Position numbers and translations under genes: made by a program. A DNA stretch of 52,073 nucleotides from Oscillospiraceae bacterium (GTDB lineage: Bacteria > Bacillota > Clostridia > Oscillospirales > Ruminococcaceae). This document shows positions 34,861-43,902 of this stretch, piece by piece; the stretch's first letter is position 1, and every line of letters begins with the position of its first letter. The notes beneath the pieces were generated by a model. That model did not search any database. It saw nothing but the letters and a program-made list of their open reading frames with translations, and was not told where the DNA came from. Location of the stretch: the NCBI GenBank assembly GCA_014799395.1, contig JAAVID010000071.1, positions 1 through 52,073 of the forward strand, in the 5' to 3' direction.

Positions 34861-36684
34861 ATGAAAACAGACGACCTGTTCAACGCAATAAACGACATAG
34901 ATACACAATATATAACCGAAGCGTGGAATAACACCGAGCCCGAAGCCGATACTATGGTGATCTACGAAAGCGAGCAAAAACCGTCCAAAGCGAAGATATT
35001 CGGCTTTGCTGCGGTGTTCGCCGCGCTTATCTCGGCGGCTTGTCTTGCGGTGTATTTCCGTGTGAACGAGCCGCGCATCAATATCATTCAGCCCGACAGC
35101 TCGGTAAGCGCGGTCGGCTCGGCGGGTACGTCAAGCGCCGTAACGATCGACCCTCTGCTGGCGGTACGCGATATGCCGATACCGCTGTACGGTCCCGATA
35201 GGGTTCAGATAAAGTACGGCGATGTAACAAGCGTTACATTGCCCGACGGCAAGACAGTCTCGGCGGCGGAATTCGACCCCGACAACTGGGAGAGCGTTAT
35301 CTGCGACGGATTTACCTACCTCGCTACGCCGCGCGGACTAAACTATTCAAGCGCGGAGTACAGCAACTCTATTATAGACGACGTTTTAGAAAAAATGGGT
35401 CAAAGCTATTCCGAAAATGATTACGGAGTTAATTACAGACGTGTTAATGTCGGCGACAAATTCGGAGATCTTACAGTGAAGTCGGCAACGGCGATATTCC
35501 ATATAAACTCGTCGGGATATGGAAAGCTCTGGCAGTGTAAAGTCGAGTTCGAGGGCGAGGTCACTATCAACGCTTGTATTATCTGCGACAAGGAAATACA
35601 TTGCGTTCCGCTGAATGGAGAAAGGACACTTCCCGTAATGTCGTCCGAAGCATACACAGATTATCTCGGTTATTTCAGCAAGGCGTATTTCGGAGAGTAT
35701 CTCTCGGGAGAGTTCAGGTATTACAGCGATTATCCGGCATTTTCTCTTAACAACGTCAACGGGATATGGCTGCAAAACGTTGCAGGCGATAACGGTTACG
35801 CGGCGGTAAAGCTGAAGCTGTCCAATATCAAGATGAACAGCTTTACCTACCACTCAAAGTTAAGCGACAGTATAACGGCGGATATTGAGGATATATGGAA
35901 TTATTCGGAAGAACGCCCCGAGGGTTCGCTTCCGTTCGACCTTATCGGACTTGACGGAAAGCAGATACTTTTCGACGATGTGACCGGGATATTCAACGAT
36001 AAACTGAAGCCCATAGACACCGACAGGCTCACCGCGGACAACTGGTATCGGATATTGTGCGACGGAATGTGCTATCTCGGCACGCCCGAGGGCAGAAACT
36101 ACAACAGTATCGACAACTACTACAGCTTTGAGGACGACGGGACGTTCTGGAGCGGCTACGGCGATATAATAATGCACGAATATCGGCGTTACGATGTCGG
36201 AGACAGCTTTGACGGACTGCAGATAACCTCCGCCGCGACCGAATTTTACCGAACCGACCCCTCCGACGAAAACAAGGAACTTCTTATGGCGCAGAAAATG
36301 CAGTACAGTATGGTGGAACTTGACGGGCAGACCAAGCTCAACGCTTATCTTACGCGCGACAAAGACGGAAATCTTTCCTGCATTCCGCTGAACGGCGAGA
36401 CCTCTCTGCCCGTGCTGTTCCCCGGAACAGAGGGATATACGGCGAAGTCGTACAGCGGCTGTTTTGAGTCCGCGGACGGCACCAAGCTGTACTATCAGAC
36501 CGAGCTTCCGCCGATACTCCTCAATAACGCAAACGGGCTCAATCTTGCGGAATACTTCGACGACAGGGACTATATCAAGGTCGAGCTGACGCTGGAGAAC
36601 ATCTCGCTGGCGTATTCGCGCCAATTTGACAGGGCTTCCAGCATTGTCGCGGATATTGTCGGTATATCGGACTATAACGCATAA
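34861..36684 (+). CDS. membrane protein with duplicated extracytoplasmic domain, putative anti-sigma partner
   Basis: The 607-residue protein starts with a short cytoplasmic part (residues 1-45), one membrane span (FGFAAVFAALISAACLAVYF) and a long outside region. The outside region is two repeats of about 235 residues; matched segments are DPDNWESVICDGFTYLATP with TADNWYRILCDGMCYLGTP, and CVPLNGERTLPV with CIPLNGETSLPV. No enzyme motif is seen. Being fused in the same operon as the sigma factor with its N-terminus in the cytoplasm suggests an anti-sigma or signal-sensing role; this is inference. No zinc anti-sigma motif is visible. Confidence 0.75.
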   Translation: MKTDDLFNAINDIDTQYITEAWNNTEPEADTMVIYESEQKPSKAKIFGFAAVFAALISAACLAVYFRVNEPRINIIQPDSSVSAVGSAGTSSAVTIDPLLAVRDMPIPLYGPDRVQIKYGDVTSVTLPDGKTVSAAEFDPDNWESVICDGFTYLATPRGLNYSSAEYSNSIIDDVLEKMGQSYSENDYGVNYRRVNVGDKFGDLTVKSATAIFHINSSGYGKLWQCKVEFEGEVTINACIICDKEIHCVPLNGERTLPVMSSEAYTDYLGYFSKAYFGEYLSGEFRYYSDYPAFSLNNVNGIWLQNVAGDNGYAAVKLKLSNIKMNSFTYHSKLSDSITADIEDIWNYSEERPEGSLPFDLIGLDGKQILFDDVTGIFNDKLKPIDTDRLTADNWYRILCDGMCYLGTPEGRNYNSIDNYYSFEDDGTFWSGYGDIIMHEYRRYDVGDSFDGLQITSAATEFYRTDPSDENKELLMAQKMQYSMVELDGQTKLNAYLTRDKDGNLSCIPLNGETSLPVLFPGTEGYTAKSYSGCFESADGTKLYYQTELPPILLNNANGLNLAEYFDDRDYIKVELTLENISLAYSRQFDRASSIVADIVGISDYNA

Positions 36685-36690
36685 AATAAT

Positions 36691-36724
36691 AAACGCGGCA
36701 GTTTAGCGACTGCCGCGTTTTTCA
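36691..36724. terminator. bidirectional terminator
   Basis: AAACGCGGCAGT (36691-36702) pairs with ACTGCCGCGTTT (36709-36720); T-run on the + strand and A-run before it. It separates the sigma operon from the convergent ispF operon. Confidence 0.9.
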
Positions 36725-36731
36725 TTCAGCG

Positions 36732-37205
36732 TTATTTATCAATTTCTTCCAAAAGAACGACCGCGTTAGCGCCGATACCCACGCCGCCAAGCCCCAAGCC
36801 CTCCTCGGTAGTCGCCTTGACGGATATCCGCTCTATCCCGCAGCCGAAAGCGTTCGCGAGATTTCCGCGCATTTTTTCGATATACGGCGCGAGCTTCGGC
36901 TTTTCGGCGATTATCGTGATGTCCGCGTTGCCGAGAGCATAACCCTTTCCGCGCATTATCCCGATGACCTCTCCGAGGAGCAGCATACTGTCCGCGCCCT
37001 TGTATTTCGGGTCGCTGTCGGGGAACAAATGCCCTATATCGCCGAGCGCCAGCGCTCCGAGAACCGCGTCCATAAGCGCGTGGACGGCAACGTCCGCGTC
37101 GGAATGACCGAGCAGCCCGAGCTCATACGGTATCTCCTCGCCGCAAAGCACGAGCCGCCTTTCGGGAACCAGTCTGTGAACGTCGTAACCGTGACCTATC
37201 CTCAT
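36732..37205 (-). CDS. ispF: 2-C-methyl-D-erythritol 2,4-cyclodiphosphate synthase
   Basis: The 157-residue enzyme of the MEP isoprenoid pathway begins RIGHGYDVHRL (metal ligands Asp and His), with GHSDADVAVHALMDA and the C-terminal KATTEEGLG. It overlaps the ispD stop by four bases (ATGA). Complete. Confidence 0.96.
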   Translation of the reverse strand: MRIGHGYDVHRLVPERRLVLCGEEIPYELGLLGHSDADVAVHALMDAVLGALALGDIGHLFPDSDPKYKGADSMLLLGEVIGIMRGKGYALGNADITIIAEKPKLAPYIEKMRGNLANAFGCGIERISVKATTEEGLGLGGVGIGANAVVLLEEIDK

Positions 37206-37897
37206 ATCATCTTCACCGCTCTTCTGCTGCCGTAAACAGCCTCCGCCGCGGCTAAGTCGTCGGGGCGCGTTATCTTCATATTACAGCAATTTATCTCCGT
37301 TATCTTAACGTATTCTCCGCAAAGCTCGAGTATGCTGCTGTCGTCCGTGACCTCGTCCGCACGCGCGCCGAGCTTTTCAAGGCACGAAATATACAGCGGC
37401 TTCTTAAAAACCTGCGGCGTCTGCGCGTAATAGACGGTTCTGCGCTTCGGCGTTTTTTCAACGAAGCCGCTGCCGGAAACGACCTTCACCGTGTCGGTCG
37501 CCGATACAGCGGCTATCGCGGCGTTGTACTTTTCCGCGTCCGCGAAAACGCGCTCTATCTCCTCCGTCTCAATAAGAGGACGAGCGCCGTCGTGAATGGC
37601 TATGTAATCGGCTTTCGGCGAGACGCGCTCTAAAGCGTTCCGCACCGAGTTCGCGCGGGTATCGCCTCCCGCGGTCACGGCGGAGAGCTTTGTAACGCCG
37701 AAGTTCCGCGCCAGCTTTTCATACCGCGGAACATCGTCGGCGGGCGCGGCGATGATTATCTCGTCCACCATCTCGGAGCGCTCGAATTTCAGCGCGCTCA
37801 TAACGAACACGGGCGTATCGCCTATTTTTTCGAGCTGCTTGTTTATCCCGTTCATTCTCGTTGAACTGCCCGCCGCCAGTATAATTACCGAAATCGT
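37202..37897 (-). CDS. ispD: 2-C-methyl-D-erythritol 4-phosphate cytidylyltransferase, apparent ACG start
   Basis: The first ATG (37855) lies inside the family's N-terminal nucleotide-binding signature. In frame upstream the sequence reads ISVIILAAGSSTRM, exactly the expected IspD start, so translation must begin earlier. No ATG, GTG or TTG exists in frame; the codon before Ile is ACG at 37897-37895, seven bases after GGGGG. ACG is one change from ATG. An ATT at 37894 is the alternative. With it, the enzyme has about 232 residues, normal for IspD, and contains AIHDGARPLI and YYAQTPQVF. It makes CDP-methylerythritol in the MEP pathway. Confidence 0.9.
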   Translation of the reverse strand, partial: TISVIILAAGSSTRMNGINKQLEKIGDTPVFVMSALKFERSEMVDEIIIAAPADDVPRYEKLARNFGVTKLSAVTAGGDTRANSVRNALERVSPKADYIAIHDGARPLIETEEIERVFADAEKYNAAIAAVSATDTVKVVSGSGFVEKTPKRRTVYYAQTPQVFKKPLYISCLEKLGARADEVTDDSSILELCGEYVKITEINCCNMKITRPDDLAAAEAVYGSRRAVKMI

Positions 37898-37925
37898 AAA
37901 ATAACCCCCAATTCGGAACTTGTTC

Positions 37926-39050
37926 TCACCGCTTGAAATTGCCGTGGAATTTAAAATAATTCAGCTCGTCACCGAGATTTCTCAGCAGCTTGCGAACCTT
38001 TGTATCGTTGATACTTCCCGTGAACTCGATGTAGAACATATAGTCGTCGGGGAAATTTTTGCGCACATCAAGCGGCAGCGGCTTGGACTGAATTTTCGTC
38101 ATAGACAGCCCGTTTACCGCAAATTTCGTCAACAGTCTGTATAATGCGCCCGAAATATTCGGAATTGACAACGAGACCGCGATTGTGTCCGCGCCGTCGT
38201 AGACCTCCACGTTCCTCGCAAAACAGATGAACCGCGTGCAGTTGTCGGGGTCGGAGGCTATCTGCTTTCTTATTATATTAAGACCGTGCATTTCCGCGCA
38301 CTCCTCCGAGCATATGCAGCCGAGCTCCGCGCTCGGATTTTCGGCTACCATTTTCGCTGCGGCGGCGTTATTGTGGTACGGAATGACCGTAAGTCCGCTG
38401 TGCTCCTCAATATATTTCTCACACTGACGAATTGCCTGCTCGTGACCGAAAAGTATCTTTATGTTCTCCTCGGAAACGCCTTTTCTCGCAGCGAGAACGT
38501 GAGCGCACTCCACCGTTGTCGTGCGGCAGATATATACCCTGTGGCGCTCGAGCAGCTCCATATTTACCGTGACCTCGCCCGCGGTGCTGTTCTCAACGGG
38601 GATAACGCCGTAGTCCACATCGCCGTTTTCAACAGCCTCGTAAACCTCGTTGAACGCCGCGTAAAAGCTGATGCTCCCGCTGCCGAAAAGCTGCTTTGCG
38701 GCAGCGTGACCGTAAGCGCCCTCAATACCCTGCACCGCGACCGACGGGCGGTCCTTGGCTATCGGAGTGTACGGTATCTCGATATCGGGCGTTATCGCGT
38801 TTATCTGCGACACCTTGGAAATATCCATTATGTTCATAAACAGAAACGCCGCGCTTTTTCTCAGCTCCTCGGGGGAGTTTTCCTTGACGTTATCGATTAT
38901 AAACTTCTCCCTGTCGCTCTGAAACACTACCATATTGTTAGCCGCCTTGAATTTCGCGACCTCTGTGGCGAGACCCATACGCTCCAGAAACAGATCCAAC
39001 ATTTCGCTGTCTATTTCATCTATTTTTTTTCTTATTTCACCTAAATCCAT
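37926..39050 (-). CDS. pheA: bifunctional chorismate mutase / prephenate dehydratase
   Basis: The 374-residue protein starts with an AroQ-type chorismate mutase helix (LGEIRKKIDEIDSEMLDLFLER), then prephenate dehydratase (GIEGAYGHAAA, VIPVENSTAGEV) and a C-terminal ACT domain with NISGALYRLLTKFAVNGLSMT and the ESRP-like region replaced by KIQSKPLP. It leads to phenylpyruvate and phenylalanine; the ACT domain gives feedback inhibition. It is first of pheA-ispD-ispF, 28 bases before ispD. Confidence 0.96.
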   Translation of the reverse strand: MDLGEIRKKIDEIDSEMLDLFLERMGLATEVAKFKAANNMVVFQSDREKFIIDNVKENSPEELRKSAAFLFMNIMDISKVSQINAITPDIEIPYTPIAKDRPSVAVQGIEGAYGHAAAKQLFGSGSISFYAAFNEVYEAVENGDVDYGVIPVENSTAGEVTVNMELLERHRVYICRTTTVECAHVLAARKGVSEENIKILFGHEQAIRQCEKYIEEHSGLTVIPYHNNAAAAKMVAENPSAELGCICSEECAEMHGLNIIRKQIASDPDNCTRFICFARNVEVYDGADTIAVSLSIPNISGALYRLLTKFAVNGLSMTKIQSKPLPLDVRKNFPDDYMFYIEFTGSINDTKVRKLLRNLGDELNYFKFHGNFKR

Positions 39051-39067
39051 TTTGACCTCTTAAATTA

Positions 39068-40780
39068 TTACTGCGGCTGCTGAACTACCGTTGAAGCACC
39101 GTTTGAGGAAACGCCCTCCGCAACGTATACCGTAACGGTCTCGCCGTCGCTTACCCTTATAATATCGTTTATCTCCTTGCTGCACCGCACTACATAGCCC
39201 GCGGGAACAGCGTCCGTCTTTTCCATTACGACGTCGTACTTGACGTTGAGATTTGTAAGCGTCGCAATATAGTCCGCCTGGGATTTGCCATTATAATCGG
39301 GGAGCGGAACAACGCTTCTTCCCTTGCTTACCTTGACTTCGATCTGCGTGCCCTGTGCCACCATAGTCTCCGCCTCTATCGACTGATCGAACATAAATCC
39401 GGACGGATATTCATCGGAGTACACATACGTAGGCACAAACGTAAACATACCCTCATACCGCGAGGCGGTGTCCTCGAATCTGCGGTTTGTGAAATCGGGA
39501 AGCGCGATGTTTGCGGCGCTGACCTCGCTGCTCTGCTGCTCGGAGCTTTCAACGGTGCTTACCGTGCTCACCGAGCTTACGGTCGTACTGCTTTGAACAT
39601 ACGAGCTTTCCTCCGAGCTTTCGGGCAGACTGCTTTCCGGAACAAAGGTGCACGTTCCCGACAGCGTAAGCGCAAACGCCGCGGCAAACGCGATAAGCAC
39701 TATGCCGACGGTTATCAGTGCCGCGAGGAACTTTGCGCGTTCCTTTTTCTGCTTTTTAAGGCGTTTCTGCTCGCTTTTTGTGAGAGGACGGTCGGCGTCT
39801 CTGCGCGAGCCGTTTGACGGAGAATATCTCGGCGGCGCGAAAAGCTTATCCACGAATTCCGTGATAGAGCGTATGCGCCCCTCAGTCGCCGGCTTCATTC
39901 CGTGCATTATGACCTTGGAGACGTTCGGCGGAACGTTTCTGTTGACAAGCATAGGCTCGAGCATACTGTTTCCCGTTCTCGCGATAGCCTCCATAGGCGC
40001 GGTTCCCGTAAGTACTTTATACAGCACAGCCGATATGCCGTAAACGTCCGTCCAGGTGCCGTTTATCTCGTTGGAGTACTGCTCGGGCGCGGCGTAACCG
40101 CTGAATATCTCGCACGCTATTTCCGTATTGGTGGTGCGCGCCGCGGAAATGCAGAAGCCCGAGAGCTTGAGCTCCATTTTATCGGTAACGAAAATGGTCT
40201 GCGGGGAGATCCCGCGGTGGATTATCCCTCCCGAATGTACAAGGCTGAGCGTCGTAAGTATAGGCGGAAACAGCTCCTTGACCTGCTCCCACGCAAGCCC
40301 TCCCGAGGAGTTCGCGAGGTACGTCTTGAGCGATATTCCGTTTATGAACTCGAAAACGGCATAGCTCGTGTTATTCTCGGAGAACACATCCAGCACCGCC
40401 TGTATATGCGCCATTCCGCGAAGCTTCATAAGCGAGCGGTTAAGATCCTCAAACTCCGAGAGGTAGGTCTTGTACAGGGCGCTGCTGTTGGGGTTCACGA
40501 CGATATGCGTTTCGCCCTTTTTGCGCGTGCAGAGCGTGTCGGGCATAAACTCCTTTATCGTGACCTTAGCGCCCGCCGCGGTGTCGTAGCCGATGTAAAT
40601 CGCGCCCTCGCCGTTATACGAAAGCAGCCTGCCGACTATGTATCTTTCGTTGAGATAAGTTTTCGGGGCGAGGTAGGTCGGTATGCACGGGTCAAGATCG
40701 TCGTATCCGCAGAGCTTGCACGGACCGTCGTACGTCTTGTCGTTCATACAGCCCATACATAATGATGTATCTTTAAGCAT
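39068..40780 (-). CDS. PASTA-containing membrane pseudokinase with N-terminal zinc ribbon
   Basis: Numbering is from ATG at 40780 (AAAGGTG 12 bases upstream; TTG and GTG three to five codons earlier are possible). Residues 8-24 form a zinc ribbon (C8, C11, C21, C24). Residues about 46-310 are a protein-kinase fold: the ATP lysine is kept (VTIKEF, K76) and GYAAPEQY is kept, but the catalytic HRD reads HRG (G190) and DFG reads SGF (207-209). A Lys-rich stretch, one span (FLAALITVGIVLIAFAAAFA) and a Ser-rich linker follow; two PASTA-like domains form the outside part. It resembles PrkC/Stk-type wall-sensing kinases but lacks both catalytic aspartates. Confidence 0.85.
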   Translation of the reverse strand: MLKDTSLCMGCMNDKTYDGPCKLCGYDDLDPCIPTYLAPKTYLNERYIVGRLLSYNGEGAIYIGYDTAAGAKVTIKEFMPDTLCTRKKGETHIVVNPNSSALYKTYLSEFEDLNRSLMKLRGMAHIQAVLDVFSENNTSYAVFEFINGISLKTYLANSSGGLAWEQVKELFPPILTTLSLVHSGGIIHRGISPQTIFVTDKMELKLSGFCISAARTTNTEIACEIFSGYAAPEQYSNEINGTWTDVYGISAVLYKVLTGTAPMEAIARTGNSMLEPMLVNRNVPPNVSKVIMHGMKPATEGRIRSITEFVDKLFAPPRYSPSNGSRRDADRPLTKSEQKRLKKQKKERAKFLAALITVGIVLIAFAAAFALTLSGTCTFVPESSLPESSEESSYVQSSTTVSSVSTVSTVESSEQQSSEVSAANIALPDFTNRRFEDTASRYEGMFTFVPTYVYSDEYPSGFMFDQSIEAETMVAQGTQIEVKVSKGRSVVPLPDYNGKSQADYIATLTNLNVKYDVVMEKTDAVPAGYVVRCSKEINDIIRVSDGETVTVYVAEGVSSNGASTVVQQPQ

Positions 40781-41045
40781 CTTGTTCAAATTCACCTTTC
40801 TGTTTGTTCCATAAGAAAAAGCGTAAAGCATAATAATATACTTTAATACTATACACCAAATTTCCGAAAAAGTCAATAATTATGACAACATTGTAATCTT
40901 TTTCTTCCAAATTGAAACCGTTTTGTAACCTTTTTCTCTTCTTTCAACAATAGTCATCGGTTTTTTCGGGCTGTGGTTTGGTTATTTTGACAATGTAGTT
41001 TTTGTGATAATTTTTTGAGGATTACAAAAAATCGATAAAATTCAC
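40781..41045. other. intergenic, no gene seen
   Basis: AT-rich DNA between divergent genes. No convincing open frame. The leftward promoter for the pseudokinase is not clear. Confidence 0.5.
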
Positions 41046-41074
41046 TTGCAAAATTGTGAAATATGTGGTATAAT
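41046..41074 (+). promoter_or_regulatory. promoter of the zinc-ribbon gene, with structured leader
   Basis: TTGCAA (41046-41051) and TATAAT (41069-41074), spacer 17. The 95-base leader contains GTTCCGTGAGAGGAAC, a 5-bp hairpin, and a second possible GGGAGGCATTCCC stem before a T-rich run. Confidence 0.65.
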
Positions 41075-41171
41075 GTATTCAACGTAAGTTCCGTGAGAGG
41101 AACGTGTGGCGGCGTTAGCTTAAAGGGAGGCATTCCCCGTTATTTTTTACTTTTGAGAGGAGTTTTTTAAG

Positions 41172-41573
41172 ATGAGTTTTCTGGACGATGTTATCAGCAC
41201 AGGCAAGAACGTGGTATCCGCCGCGGGCAAAAAGACGGACGAGGCGGTGCGTTTTTCCAAGCTGAAAATAAAGGAGTCGCAGCTTAACGGCGACATCAAG
41301 AACAAGTTCGAGAAGCTGGGCGCGCTGATCTATCAGATGGCGAAGTCGGGTGAAAAGGACAACGAACAGTTTGACGCGTATATTTCCGAGATCGACGGGT
41401 GCTATGAAGAGCTCGCGGAGATCGAAAGGAGCTTTGACGAGCTGCGCAACGAGGTCACTTGCCCGGGCTGCGGCGCGAAGTGCAAGGACGAAAACAGTTT
41501 TTGCCCGAAGTGCGGCTCAAAGCTTCCCGAGAAGCCCGCTGCCGAGGCGGACGAGGATAAGGTCGACGAATAA
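41172..41573 (+). CDS. coiled-coil protein with C-terminal zinc ribbon
   Basis: The 133-residue protein is mostly helical (ISEIDGCYEELAEIERSFDEL) with a four-Cys ribbon CPGCGAKCKDENSFCPKCG at the end and an acidic tail. Similar small proteins occur widely in Clostridia without assigned function. AGAGGAG precedes the ATG. Own promoter and terminator. Confidence 0.78.
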   Translation: MSFLDDVISTGKNVVSAAGKKTDEAVRFSKLKIKESQLNGDIKNKFEKLGALIYQMAKSGEKDNEQFDAYISEIDGCYEELAEIERSFDELRNEVTCPGCGAKCKDENSFCPKCGSKLPEKPAAEADEDKVDE

Positions 41574-41587
41574 AAAATCGCATATCG

Positions 41588-41615
41588 TGAGAGCGCTCGG
41601 GCGCTCTCATTTTTT
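41588..41615 (+). terminator. terminator of the zinc-ribbon gene
   Basis: TGAGAGCGC pairs with GCGCTCTCA, followed by TTTTTT. Confidence 0.88.
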
Positions 41616-41740
41616 AGCCGTAAGCCATTGCACTGACAACACCCATATTAAAAGTGTATTTTTTCCACAAGTTTTTGCGCCCAAAATACAGCGTTTTTCA
41701 CAAAAATAATTAAAAATTCTCCAATTGCCAAAAAATAAAG

Positions 41741-41769
41741 TTGTCTTTTTCGAGAAAATGTGCTATAAT
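41741..41769 (+). promoter_or_regulatory. promoter of the ABC importer operon
   Basis: TTGTCT (41741-41746) and TATAAT (41764-41769), spacer 17. No T-box or other riboswitch signature is seen in the leader. Confidence 0.7.
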
Positions 41770-41848
41770 GATTTGTATAGTTTGGCGCTTTTATGCGTTA
41801 AATCCGCGAATACAACGGACAAAAGTTTTACTATGAGGAGAAAAAGAT

Positions 41849-42835
41849 ATGAAGATGAAAAAGATTTTTGCGGCTCTGACTGCCGCGGCTATGCTCTGCG
41901 GTCTTACCGCGTGCAGCACCGATAACAATTCGAGCGACCCCGCAGCGGGCAATGCCGGCGGCAACGGCGATAAGGTCTACAAGGTAGGCGTATGCCAGCT
42001 CGTACAGCACCCCGCTCTCGACGCGGCTACAAAGGGCTTCCAGGACGTGCTCAAGGAGAAGCTCGGCGATAATGTAGTAATCGATGTGCAGAACGCAAAC
42101 AACGACGTTCCCACCTGCGCTACCATTATCAACAACTTCGTTTCCGCAAACAACGACCTTATTATGGCGAACGCTACCCCTGCTCTCGCGGCTGCGGTTT
42201 CCGGCACGGGCACTATCCCGATCATCGGTACGTCCATCACTTCTTATGACGTAGCTCTCGGCGAGGGCTGGACAGGCAAGAACATCACAGGCGCGTCCGA
42301 CCTTGCTCCGCTCGATCAGCAGGAGGATATGATCCTCGAGATATTCCCCGACGCAAAGAAAGTCGGCATTCTCTACTGCTCTTCCGAGCCGAACTCCGAT
42401 TACCAGGCAAAGATAATCAAGCAGGAGCTTGAGAAGGACGGCGTTGAGTGCAAGGAGTACACCGTTGCCGATTCCAACGAGATACAGGCTCAGACACAGG
42501 CGGCTGTCGGCGATAACTGCGACGTTATCTACATTCCGACCGACAACACCTTCGCAAACGCCGCGGAGACCGTTAAGAACATCGTAGTTCCCGCGGGCGT
42601 TCCCGTAGTAGCGGGCGAAGAGGGCATATGCAGCGGCTGCGGTACCGTTACGCTTTCCATTTCTTACGAGAGCATGGGCCGCGCGGCGGGCGAAATGGCT
42701 TACGAGATACTTGTAAACGGCAAGAACCCCGGCGAGATGGAGGTTGGTTACTCCGACACCACCAAGAAGTACAACAAGGAGATCTGCGAAGCGCTCGGCG
42801 TTACCGTACCCGAGGGCTACACCGCGATCGAGTAA
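41849..42835 (+). CDS. ABC transporter substrate-binding lipoprotein (TrpX-like)
   Basis: The 328-residue lipoprotein has lipobox LCGLTACS (Cys22) and the two-lobe fold of the PF04392 family (VYKVGVCQLVQHPALDAATKGF, NATPALAAAV, VGILYCSSEPNSDYQA, YIPTDNTF). Streptococcal relatives, TrpX, serve aromatic amino-acid uptake. Here it heads a three-gene importer operon. The ligand is not deducible from sequence, and no T-box is present. Confidence 0.88.
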   Translation: MKMKKIFAALTAAAMLCGLTACSTDNNSSDPAAGNAGGNGDKVYKVGVCQLVQHPALDAATKGFQDVLKEKLGDNVVIDVQNANNDVPTCATIINNFVSANNDLIMANATPALAAAVSGTGTIPIIGTSITSYDVALGEGWTGKNITGASDLAPLDQQEDMILEIFPDAKKVGILYCSSEPNSDYQAKIIKQELEKDGVECKEYTVADSNEIQAQTQAAVGDNCDVIYIPTDNTFANAAETVKNIVVPAGVPVVAGEEGICSGCGTVTLSISYESMGRAAGEMAYEILVNGKNPGEMEVGYSDTTKKYNKEICEALGVTVPEGYTAIE

Positions 42836-42912
42836 TTTTACGTTACAGAAACAAACGGCGGGGAGCGGAGTTCCGTTCCCCGTTGATTTAAATAAGCGAA
42901 TGGAGAAATAAT

Positions 42913-43902
42913 ATGAACCTGCTTGCTATATTGCAGAGTGAATTGACGCAATTCGGACACGCGCTTCCCGGCGTTCTTGCTCAGGGTCTTATCTGGGGAG
43001 TAATGGCGATCGGCGTGTATATCACCTACAAAATACTCGACTTCCCCGACCTTACGGTGGACGGCTCTATCGGAACGGGCGGCGCGGTTGCGCTTATACT
43101 TATCCTGAACGGCGTTCCCGTCTGGATAGCGCTTATCGCTTCGTTTGTCGCGGGCTGTCTCGCGGGACTGGTAACGGGACTGCTGAACACCCTGCTCGGC
43201 ATCCCCGGGATACTCGCGGGAATACTTACGCAGATCGCGCTCTATTCCGTCAACCTGGCTATACTCGGCGGCGCTAACAAGTCCATAAGCGTGGACAAGT
43301 TTCCGCTGTTGCTGTCCTCAAGAAGGGTGGCGTATACCGAAGGATTTGGGTCGTTCGGATTGGAGGTCGGAAAGTGCATTATTATCGTCGCACTGCTTAT
43401 CGCGGCGCTGTACTGGTTCTTCGGTACGGAATACGGCTTTACCATACGCGCGACGGGCTGTAACTCAAATATGGCGAGAGCGCAGGGCATAAACACCAAA
43501 AAGTCCACCGTTATCGCGCTGGTGCTTTCCAATGGTCTGGTAGGACTTTCGGGAGGTCTGCTCGCGCAGTACCAGGGCTTCGCCGATGTAAATATGGGCA
43601 GAGGCGCTATCGTTATCGGTTTGGCTGCCGTTATTATCGGCGAGGTGCTCGGCACGGCGATAATCGGCAAGCATTTCAACTTTGTAGCAAGGCTCGCGTT
43701 TACCGCGGTCGGCGGAATTATCTACTATCTCGTATTGCAGATCGTTATGCAGATCGGTCTCGAGTCCACCTACAACAAGCTGTTCTCGGCGATCGTGGTC
43801 GTTCTCTTCCTTGCCGTTCCGTATATCAAGAATGCGTCGCGCAACTCCTACGGCAGAGCGGCAAGGTCGCAGTCAACGGAGAAAGGAGACGGAGATGCTT
43901 GA
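42913..43902 (+). CDS. ABC transporter permease (TrpY-like)
   Basis: The 329-residue protein has nine or ten membrane spans and the branched-chain/simple-sugar permease pattern (DFPDLTVDGSIGTGGAVAL, GCLAGLVTGLLNTLLGIPGILAGI). ATG with GGAGAAA upstream. Its stop overlaps the ATPase start by eight bases. Confidence 0.88.
   Translation: MNLLAILQSELTQFGHALPGVLAQGLIWGVMAIGVYITYKILDFPDLTVDGSIGTGGAVALILILNGVPVWIALIASFVAGCLAGLVTGLLNTLLGIPGILAGILTQIALYSVNLAILGGANKSISVDKFPLLLSSRRVAYTEGFGSFGLEVGKCIIIVALLIAALYWFFGTEYGFTIRATGCNSNMARAQGINTKKSTVIALVLSNGLVGLSGGLLAQYQGFADVNMGRGAIVIGLAAVIIGEVLGTAIIGKHFNFVARLAFTAVGGIIYYLVLQIVMQIGLESTYNKLFSAIVVVLFLAVPYIKNASRNSYGRAARSQSTEKGDGDA

Noticed and set aside
41574-41848. 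T-box or riboswitch before the TrpX-like importer
   Set aside because: No T-box core or other recognisable aptamer; only a promoter is seen.
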